Positions 58,790 to 64,000 of a stretch of DNA of 64,000 bases are shown here, piece by piece. The stretch's first letter is position 1. Every line of letters begins with the position of its first letter. The notes under the pieces are model-generated. The model saw nothing but the letters and a program-made list of their open reading frames with translations. It was not told the origin of the DNA and made no database searches. A program made the position numbers and the translations under genes. Source of the stretch: TM7 phylum sp. oral taxon 349 (GTDB lineage: Bacteria > Patescibacteriota > Saccharimonadia > Saccharimonadales > Saccharimonadaceae); NCBI GenBank assembly GCA_018127705.1, contig CP072328.1:868001-932000 (forward strand), read 5' to 3'.

Positions 58790-59188
58790 TGGTGGAGCTG
58801 CCGGGTACTGCCCCCGGGTCCATTTGGTAACATGCTATTCGTCTACGCACATAGTTCGGTTTTTACAATAACCGCAGCAGTTGCCCGAAAACCAAACAAA
58901 CATACAACAACTACGAGCTGAAAAAAATTTAAATTCACCGCACTCAAGCGGGCACGCATGAATCGATCTTGCAAAATACGACACGCTTAGTTTCTGGCAA
59001 GCGTTAAAACCAAGCATGGCTGCGATATATTACGCAGCAAGCGCAAAAGCGGCTTGCTTTGGCATCAATGATGCGAAGAATGCTTTTGCTTTCTTTGCAA
59101 ATGTTGCAATTACTAATTCTGATTACGTCAGAAGTCGGTACGCAAAATAGCCTGTTAAAGTCCAAATGTCGAACGCTGTATCAGCCCC
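58790..59188 (-). ncRNA. ssrA: Transfer-messenger RNA (tmRNA)
   Basis: About 399 nt on the minus strand. The 5' end GGGGCTGATACAGCGTTCGAC and 3' end CAGCTCCACCA form the tRNA-like acceptor. The tag frame runs from the resume codon GCA (59105-59107) to TAA (59030-59032) and encodes 25 residues beginning ATFAKK and ending ALAA, the expected protease signal. A TAGTAATT precedes the resume codon, near the usual TAGTC determinant. The T-loop reads GGCAGTA in a CCGGG/CCCGG stem, unlike TTCRANY. It rescues stalled ribosomes with SmpB. Confidence 0.92.
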
Positions 59189-59200
59189 GCATCTACCTTT

Positions 59201-59229
59201 ACTGTATCACCATTTCATACCAAAAGCAA
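59201..59229 (-). promoter_or_regulatory. tmRNA promoter
   Basis: TTGCTT (59224-59229), 17-nt spacer, TACAGT (59201-59206), about 13 nt before the tmRNA 5' end. Confidence 0.6.
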
Positions 59230-59252
59230 TATAGACTCAGTAAACGGTATTT

Positions 59253-59287
59253 AAAACTAAAACTAAAACTAAAACTAAAACTAAAAC
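59253..59287. repeat. Hexanucleotide tandem repeat (AAAACT)n
   Basis: Five complete AAAACT units plus AAAAC, perfectly conserved. It sits 24 nt upstream of the tmRNA -35, so copy number might affect the upstream promoter region. Confidence 0.9.
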
Positions 59288-59289
59288 GG

Positions 59290-59910
59290 AATCAAAATGG
59301 AGCACCCAGTAAATAACGTAAAATTAGAAGCATATTAATAATAAATAGTTAGCGCTTGAAGAGAACTGCTTATCCCCCACAGTATAAGAATACGCGCAGG
59401 AAAACTATTTGCTTAGATATCTATAGTGCATGGTATAAGAGTATGAGACGGTAAACGTTACAATAGTATAGTTACAACTTACTCTTACTTCTAATACTCA
59501 TCCATCAGCTACATGGGGTTACGATTTCTCCAGGTTAACCGACCAAACCTCAAGCCCCTACTATCCTCCGATATTTTACACTGCTAACTAATCCATCGCT
59601 TATCAAATTTGTAGTTAAAAAATCAACAATATCTGGCGAAAAAAATGATTCAAAATATAATAAATATTAAAAATAACAGATGTAAACGTAGCTGTAAACA
59701 CAACAATCTTTAAACAACCAAGGTAGTTCTATGATTCGTAGAAACGCAACTCAAAATCAACTAATTTACTCAAAAAGCACCCGACACGCTCAGACCGAGA
59801 CCGTACGACTTATTTCAAAATATCCGCGTAATCGCCAATCTTAATCAGTCCGAATAGTATCACCATAAATCCATACCGCAGAAGCATTATACTGTAAACG
59901 GACATAGAGC
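59290..59910. other. Gene-free interval before infC
   Basis: About 620 bp, AT-rich. No gene, RNA or strong hairpin recognised; infC transcription starts from the promoter at its right end. Confidence 0.5.
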
Positions 59911-59939
59911 TTGAATTTTCTTCCCACCTCTGATACTAT
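59911..59939 (+). promoter_or_regulatory. infC operon promoter
   Basis: TTGAAT (59911-59916), 17-nt spacer, TGA-TACTAT (-10 at 59934-59939). Leader of about 45 nt with AAGGAG. Confidence 0.65.
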
Positions 59940-59989
59940 ATTGTGCGAGTGTTATCTCATTAATGTAACTTTTTTATAAGGAGATTGCG

Positions 59990-60496
59990 ATCAATACGAA
60001 AATTCGTATCAATGATACCATCCGAGCAAAAGAACTTCGTGTCATAGACACAAACGGAACACAACTTGGTGTCATGAGTCGTGCAGACGCGCTTAACGCT
60101 GCACGTCAGGCAGGGGTTGACTTAGTGGAGATATCACCGAAAGCTGACCCTCCTGTTGCAAAAATTATTGACTGGGGAAAATATCAATACCAGAAAATGA
60201 AAGAGCAGCAAAAAGCTCGACGCAACAATAAAGCTAGCGAGCTAAAGCAAATGCGCTTCGGCTTGAAGATTGGTGGTAATGACCTAGAAATAAAGTTACG
60301 AAAAATCCGCTCATTTCTCAAAGAAGGACACAAAGTAAAAATTTTGATATTCTTCCGTGGACGCGAAATGGCGCATAAAGAGCTGGGCTACGAGCTCATA
60401 GACAGAGTTTTTGAACAGCTGCAGGATGAGGCAATACTTGAACAGAAACCAGTGATGGCTGGGCGCAACCTCAGCATCGTAATAAGGAGTAAATAA
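59990..60496 (+). CDS. infC: Translation initiation factor IF-3 (non-AUG start)
   Basis: 168 aa. The N-domain begins NTKIRINDTIRAKELRVID and has GTQLGVMSRADALNAARQAG. A basic linker (YQYQKMKEQQKARRNNK) and the C-domain follow (KQMRFGLKIGGNDLEIKLRK, VKILIFFRGREMAH). The first ATG (60074) would delete about 28 conserved residues, and no ATG, GTG or TTG occurs in frame before it. After AAGGAG the frame offers ATT (59984, no spacing) and ATC (59990, 6-nt spacing). ATC is chosen; ATT is the E. coli infC start. IF-3 rejects such codons, which gives self-repression. Confidence 0.93.
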   Translation: MNTKIRINDTIRAKELRVIDTNGTQLGVMSRADALNAARQAGVDLVEISPKADPPVAKIIDWGKYQYQKMKEQQKARRNNKASELKQMRFGLKIGGNDLEIKLRKIRSFLKEGHKVKILIFFRGREMAHKELGYELIDRVFEQLQDEAILEQKPVMAGRNLSIVIRSK

Positions 60497-60690
60497 TGCC
60501 AAAGATGAAGACCCACAAGGGCACTGCTAAGCGTATTAAGCTAACCAGTACCGGCAAACTCATCCGTCGCCGTGCGTTCGGAAACCATATGCTCTCTAAG
60601 AAGAGTAAATCTCGCAAGCGTAATATCAAAACCGCCGCTGTTGTTAAAGGCGGCATGGCGAAAAACGTAAAACGAGCACTGGGAGTATAG
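60496..60690 (+). CDS. rpmI: 50S ribosomal protein L35 (bL35)
   Basis: 64 aa, the normal size. It starts [20 protein letters not shown] and has the conserved [19 protein letters not shown] core. Its ATG overlaps the infC stop by one base (TAATG), and AAGGAG lies 6-7 nt upstream within infC. It is the middle gene of infC-rpmI-rplT, an operon conserved throughout bacteria. Confidence 0.96.
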   Translation: MPKMKTHKGTAKRIKLTSTGKLIRRRAFGNHMLSKKSKSRKRNIKTAAVVKGGMAKNVKRALGV

Positions 60691-60694
60691 GATT

Positions 60695-61039
60695 ATGCGA
60701 GTTAAACGAGGAGTCACTGCTTCAGCGAAGCATAAGAAAATCATCAAAGCCGCAAAAGGCATGCAACATAGTCGTACACGTAGTTTTCGGCTTGCGAAAC
60801 AAGCCGTTATCCGATCACTGCAATACGCATACCGGGATCGCCGCAATAGACGGCGCGATCTTCGCGGTCTCTGGATTACCCGCATCAACGCCGCTGCTCG
60901 CGAAAACGGCACGACGTATGGTAAGCTCATTGCTGATTTACGCGCTGCCAACGTAGAAATTGACCGCAAAATACTTGCGGAATTAGCAGTAAACGAACCA
61001 AAAGCATTTACTGCTATCGTCAAACGAGTTACAAAATAG
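60695..61039 (+). CDS. rplT: 50S ribosomal protein L20 (bL20)
   Basis: 114 aa, standard length. [20 protein letters not shown] starts the long basic N-terminal extension used in 50S assembly. The globular part has [28 protein letters not shown] and [13 protein letters not shown]. It follows rpmI by 4 nt and ends before a strong terminator. In other bacteria L20 represses this operon by binding the mRNA; no mimic structure was worked out here. Confidence 0.96.
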   Translation: MRVKRGVTASAKHKKIIKAAKGMQHSRTRSFRLAKQAVIRSLQYAYRDRRNRRRDLRGLWITRINAAARENGTTYGKLIADLRAANVEIDRKILAELAVNEPKAFTAIVKRVTK

Positions 61040-61054
61040 CTTAATCCGACAAAA

Positions 61055-61089
61055 TTTAAAAAGACCGTATTTAGTACGGTCTTTTTAAA
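61055..61089. terminator. Bidirectional terminator between rplT and rnpB
   Basis: AAAAAGACCGTA / TACGGTCTTTTT with a 5-nt loop, extendable by TTT/AAA. It serves rplT (+) and RNase P RNA (-). Confidence 0.88.
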
Positions 61090-61091
61090 TT

Positions 61092-61442
61092 GGCAGGTTA
61101 TCTGTAAGCCGGGTTCTGTCGAGGATAATCATCTATCTAGATTATTCATTGCTGAATAATTCAAGCGGATAGCGGCATGCCCGAACGAGCAATTCTATAG
61201 ACACGCCTCCTTGCAGTTGACAGGGTTTACCTCCTCCGTACGTCACCGTACGTCGCTGCGAGCTCTTACCTCGCTCCTTTCACCCTTACTACCAGTCACC
61301 TAATTAGGCTTGAGATAGCGGTTTCGTTTCTGTGGCACTTTCCCTAGAGTCACCTCCGGTCGCCGTTAGCGACTGTCATGCTCTACACTGCCCGGACTTT
61401 CCTCTCACTATAGCCAAGCGAGCGATTATCCAATAGCCTGCC
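61092..61442 (-). ncRNA. rnpB: RNase P RNA
   Basis: About 351 nt on the minus strand. GAGGAAAGTCCGGGC near the 5' end and GACAGAACCCGGCTTAC near the 3' end are the universal bacterial RNase P blocks. The P1 ends GGCAGG pair with CCTGCC. It matures tRNA 5' ends. It ends at the terminator shared with rplT. Confidence 0.95.
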
Positions 61443-61450
61443 ATTTGCGT

Positions 61451-61456
61451 ATTATA
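61451..61456 (-). promoter_or_regulatory. rnpB extended -10
   Basis: TGA-TATAAT, about 8 nt before the RNA 5' end; the -35 is weak. Confidence 0.5.
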
Positions 61457-61517
61457 TCATAAAAGCCCCTCCTGAACGACTGATATTCCCCTGCTGTTGC
61501 AAAGGTGGGTCTCCGCA

Positions 61518-61579
61518 CGCTATTCCCACGGGAATAGCGGTATTAGAATCCCTATCATATGATGTTAGGAAAATCATAT
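61518..61579. repeat. Two adjacent inverted repeats
   Basis: CGCTATTCCC-AC-GGGAATAGCG (10-bp arms, 61518-61539) and ATATGAT / ATCATAT (61557-61579), between rnpB and the M50 gene. The first could end minus-strand transcription of the M50 gene but lacks a T-run. Confidence 0.5.
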
Positions 61580-61617
61580 ACGCTCAAAAGAGGCTATCCT
61601 TAGTATATCACGTGGTT

Positions 61618-62253
61618 CTATATAACTAAAGAAAACAGGCTAACACACCCGTAAATAACAGCTTGCATGTAAACCGTCAAAACTGGCGATAAAGCAAGTA
61701 CTGCAATATAGATAAATACTATACCGTAATATTCTACTGCTTCGAAAAATCGACGAATAAAGTCAGGTGCTATAGCATAAAAGACTCGAGAACCATCCAG
61801 CGGTGGAATCGGAATGATATTGAATGCAAAAAAACCTAAATTAACAGCTACTGAAGTAGCTAATAGTTTTCCCGCCACACTTCCGTCGCCTATATAAGTC
61901 ACTATTGCATACGACATGAACGCGAGCAATAAATTAACTAACGGTCCGCTTGCTGCTACCATAGCAACCCCCCATTCACCATATTTTAGATTCTCAGAAT
62001 TAAATGGTACAGGTTTTGCGCCACCAAAGACCGGCATGGCTGCGCCCGTTAATGCGTTTGCGAAAATTATCGTCATTGGAAGTGCGATTGTCATAATAGG
62101 ATCAATATGCTTCAGCGGATTTAGCGTTAAGCGCCCCATGAGGTGCGCCGTGTCATCGCCAAGTTTATAGGCAACAATCCCATGCGTCAACTCATGTAGC
62201 GTCATCGACACAAAAATAATCACCAAAACAGCAATAATGTTGCCAAAATCCAT
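61618..62253 (-). CDS. Site-2-protease-like M50 peptidase
   Basis: Intramembrane zinc protease of 211 aa. HELTH (residues 20-24) within the first membrane helix is the HExxH site, and NIIPIPPLDGSR near 144-155 supplies the third ligand (NPxPPLDG type). About five hydrophobic segments and GRLTLNPLKHIDP follow the YwhC/minimal M50B pattern, with no PDZ domain. Such proteases cut membrane-bound regulators, but no substrate is suggested by the neighbours. Confidence 0.9.
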   Translation of the reverse strand: MDFGNIIAVLVIIFVSMTLHELTHGIVAYKLGDDTAHLMGRLTLNPLKHIDPIMTIALPMTIIFANALTGAAMPVFGGAKPVPFNSENLKYGEWGVAMVAASGPLVNLLLAFMSYAIVTYIGDGSVAGKLLATSVAVNLGFFAFNIIPIPPLDGSRVFYAIAPDFIRRFFEAVEYYGIVFIYIAVLALSPVLTVYMQAVIYGCVSLFSLVI

Positions 62254-62343
62254 GTACCTTATTGTAGCAGTCCTTGACGCAAGACCAAAACTAGCGTATA
62301 CTAGAAAAGATTGATATCAACTAATTATAAGAAGTGGAAAAGT

Positions 62344-62550
62344 ATGGCATCACGCTGCGAATTAACCGGCAAGGGTAAACAATTCGGTCATAACGTAAGT
62401 TTTTCTTTGCGTCGCACTAAACGCGTTTTTAAACCAAATCTTCAAAAAAAGACGCTCGTTGTTAATGGACAGAAAGTAACGATGACGCTTTCTGCACATG
62501 CAATCCGTACACTCAAGAAGAAAGGTATTATTGCACAATCAGCAAAATAA
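62344..62550 (+). CDS. rpmB: 50S ribosomal protein L28 (bL28)
   Basis: 68 aa from [40 protein letters not shown] and a C-terminal Lys-rich end complete the bL28 pattern. A longer in-frame start at 62311 lacks conservation; the chosen ATG has AGAAGTGGA upstream. It has its own promoter (TATACT near 62296) and terminator. Confidence 0.92.
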   Translation: MASRCELTGKGKQFGHNVSFSLRRTKRVFKPNLQKKTLVVNGQKVTMTLSAHAIRTLKKKGIIAQSAK

Positions 62551-62570
62551 CTCTTGCTGCGGAAATATAC

Positions 62571-62600
62571 AAAAACACCCCCTGCATTCGGGGTGTTTTT
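62571..62600. terminator. Bidirectional terminator after rpmB
   Basis: AAAAACACCCC / GGGGTGTTTTT with an 8-nt loop. Confidence 0.88.
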
Positions 62601-62629
62601 GTATTAAGGTATACAAAGCCTAGAACATA

Positions 62630-63265
62630 TTAGCTACGTGCAACCACTACTGTCGTTAGAACCGATGGTAACGAACTATCGTTTTTAACTTTGAATTTTG
62701 TTACATTCTCGACTGGAGCACCCAGCTCTTTAATAAACGTTTCGACTTCATCTTGCGGGACTTCATACTGAAGAGCAGCATCACGATAATGAACTGGTAT
62801 AACGACCTTCGGGTCGACTGCTCGGACAATTGAAACAGCGCTTGTTGCATCAAGGGTGTATCCACCGCCACCAACAGGTACAATCAGGATATCAATCACG
62901 CCAAGCGACTCAAGTTGCTCATCACTTAGCCCAGGTGCAATGTTTCCAATGATTCCCAGTGATACCTCACCGCACTCAACACGGTAAATCGTCGAACGTT
63001 TTTCGTCGTCAGGGGTATCAATATGGCGTGTCGCAGCAATACCAATGATCGTGAAATCGCCGACCTCATACTCACCAGGGCTATTTATGATAACCTGCGC
63101 ATCATTCCTGCCAGTTGCAAAACGAGATTCAGTAACAAACTCGACTAAGTCCTTTACCTTTAAGTCTTTCAGTCCAAATAACGACACCTTCGGGTCTACA
63201 ACTAACGACGTTTTTTTACTTGCAATAACGACCGCGTTGCCACCCTTATATTCAATATCAAACAT
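62630..63265 (-). CDS. MBL-fold protein lacking the HxHxDH motif
   Basis: 211 aa. The order of motifs is that of UlaG-like metallo-hydrolases: GGNAVVIASKKTSLVVDP, then a strand, NSPGEYEVGDFTIIGI, YRVECGEVSLGIIGNI, DILIVPVGGGGYTLDA, and KVVIPVHYRD. The position of THxHxDH reads FVTESRFATGRND, so the first metal cluster is lost while the later His is kept. It is probably not a normal two-metal hydrolase. AAAGGAGGTGAT precedes the ATG, a full anti-SD match. Confidence 0.78.
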   Translation of the reverse strand: MFDIEYKGGNAVVIASKKTSLVVDPKVSLFGLKDLKVKDLVEFVTESRFATGRNDAQVIINSPGEYEVGDFTIIGIAATRHIDTPDDEKRSTIYRVECGEVSLGIIGNIAPGLSDEQLESLGVIDILIVPVGGGGYTLDATSAVSIVRAVDPKVVIPVHYRDAALQYEVPQDEVETFIKELGAPVENVTKFKVKNDSSLPSVLTTVVVARS

Positions 63266-63275
63266 ATCACCTCCT

Positions 63276-63872
63276 TTACTGTCGCTCTGTTTTTATAATG
63301 CCACCAGTATCAACAATGACACGGTGCTTATTATTTAGCATATCACTAATAAATTTATCATGAACGCTCAACCTGTAGTACAGCTCGTCATACGAGAGTA
63401 CGCTATAAGTAATCTCGCGCCCCACCGCTTGCTCAATCGTTGAGACAATGGACTTAATCTTAGCACGCGAGATAGCGCCCGCTATCAGCAAATCGACTTT
63501 GCTTGCAGATCCGCTTACTAAGATCCCTGCTACAATAGCAACACGAACACCAGCCGTACGGCGAATAATATCTTCGTATACTTCCGCTTGCGCCTCGTTT
63601 GCAGCTGATTTTGACGTTTGCCCTGCAAATATAGCGCGCATCGGTATGTAATACTCATATCGCTGATTTACTTCATAATACAGCTTATTATCCATATTAT
63701 TACTTGCAACGATACCCACCTCAAGCATATTTGCAAGCTCTCTTCGCACAGAATTGATTTGTTCACCAATCAACCGCGTAATTTCACGCACATAAAACGC
63801 TTGCCCTGGGTTGTTAAGGAATAAATAGAGTAACTTTACACGAGTTTTTGAACCAAATAATGCATCAATCAT
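63276..63872 (-). CDS. wHTH regulator with nucleotidyltransferase-like domain
   Basis: 198 aa. The N-terminal winged helix is MIDALFGSKTRVKLLYLFL, then FYVREITRLIGEQINSVRRE. The C-terminal half has GILVSGSASKVDLLIAGAIS, in which GS.....DLL resembles the GSxxxxxDxD site of minimal nucleotidyltransferases but without the second Asp. Similar fusions act as sensors or antitoxin-like regulators. The start is the ATG at 63872; an in-frame TTG is 6 nt upstream. A TGG-TACTAT box lies 18 nt upstream. It precedes the MBL gene by 10 nt, a probable operon. Confidence 0.72.
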   Translation of the reverse strand: MIDALFGSKTRVKLLYLFLNNPGQAFYVREITRLIGEQINSVRRELANMLEVGIVASNNMDNKLYYEVNQRYEYYIPMRAIFAGQTSKSAANEAQAEVYEDIIRRTAGVRVAIVAGILVSGSASKVDLLIAGAISRAKIKSIVSTIEQAVGREITYSVLSYDELYYRLSVHDKFISDMLNNKHRVIVDTGGIIKTERQ

Positions 63873-63905
63873 GATCAAATCTCTTACTCTATAGTACCAC
63901 GGTCG

Positions 63906-64000
63906 TTATCTATCATCCAAACGCCAAGCAATGTAGCTATACGCCTGTTCAAGATGCTGCCATGATATTTCCGGATTGCGACGCAGCCATGTCAACTGTC
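63906..64000 (-). CDS. Unidentified protein, C-terminal end (partial)
   Basis: The last 31 residues (QLTWLRRNPEISWQHLEQAY then SYIAWRLDDR and TAA) of a gene extending beyond the window. Aromatic-rich and helical. The fragment is too short to assign. Confidence 0.55.
   Translation of the reverse strand, partial: QLTWLRRNPEISWQHLEQAYSYIAWRLDDR

Noticed and set aside
59253-59287. Possible CRISPR array
   Set aside because: Hexamer tandem repeat without spacers; no cas-like gene in the window.
59059-59316. 85-codon plus-strand frame
   Set aside because: It lies over the tmRNA antisense strand and reads through the AAAACT repeat (LKLKLKLK); no coding evidence.

Overview
The window looks like a chromosome segment of a Patescibacteria/CPR bacterium, most probably Candidatus Saccharibacteria (TM7). 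The grounds are small compact housekeeping genes, no biosynthetic pathways for small molecules, surface proteins ending in LPxTG-like sorting signals (one with an unusual basic N-terminal block before its signal peptide), two adjacent DUF5663-like proteins, a VirD4/TraG-like coupling ATPase, and several family members stripped of classical metal or redox residues. TGA is used as a normal stop and Trp is encoded by TGG, so the UGA=Gly code of Gracilibacteria/Absconditabacteria is not in use. The lineage is inference; the 16S gene at 42966-44437 would settle it.

Layout. 1-2205: 3' end of signal peptidase I, parA-parB, rplU. 2225-8045: a long gene-free stretch, then lineage-specific membrane and hypothetical genes, galU and a Tim44/DUF3137 membrane protein. 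8137-11285: ileS behind a T-box leader. 11325-17885 (all minus): rpsU, yqeY, adk, map, ftsA, ftsZ, nrdR, a thioredoxin-like gene, VKOR and a LiaF-like gene, a translation/division/redox cluster. 18241-22547 (minus): an FHA-PP2C phosphatase, a wHTH gene coupled to recJ, and a phosphoribosyltransferase. 22599-25994 (plus): priA, def, fmt. 26102-33434 (minus): DUF5663 pair, a large Ser-rich LysM-like protein, infB, rpsA and an LPATG surface protein. 33508-34520: an insertion sequence. 34545-36077: ROK-family protein, a zinc metallopeptidase and a KGG-repeat protein. 36289-36392: candidate small RNA.

36586-44613 is the rRNA region. All rRNAs and three tRNAs are on the minus strand, but 16S, tRNA-Ala/Ile/Val, and 23S-5S each have their own promoter and terminator. 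A plus-strand membrane gene and a decayed VbhA/RhuM-like module lie between them, so the rRNA operon is physically and transcriptionally split.

44627-49600: PAP2-like gene, gyrA, gyrB. 49767-55954: DUF11/LPHTG surface protein, small membrane proteins and the VirD4/TraG-like ATPase. 56040-59989 is gene-poor: tmRNA, one further candidate small RNA, a likely 51-aa protein, hairpins and dispersed repeats. 59990-61442: infC (non-AUG start), rpmI, rplT, RNase P RNA. 61618-64000: M50 protease, rpmB, degenerate MBL protein, wHTH regulator and a truncated gene.

The most general observation is that many genes have a -10 box, usually an extended TGn-10, only 6-8 nt before the start codon and no Shine-Dalgarno. 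This points to widespread leaderless mRNA and corrects several start codons here.
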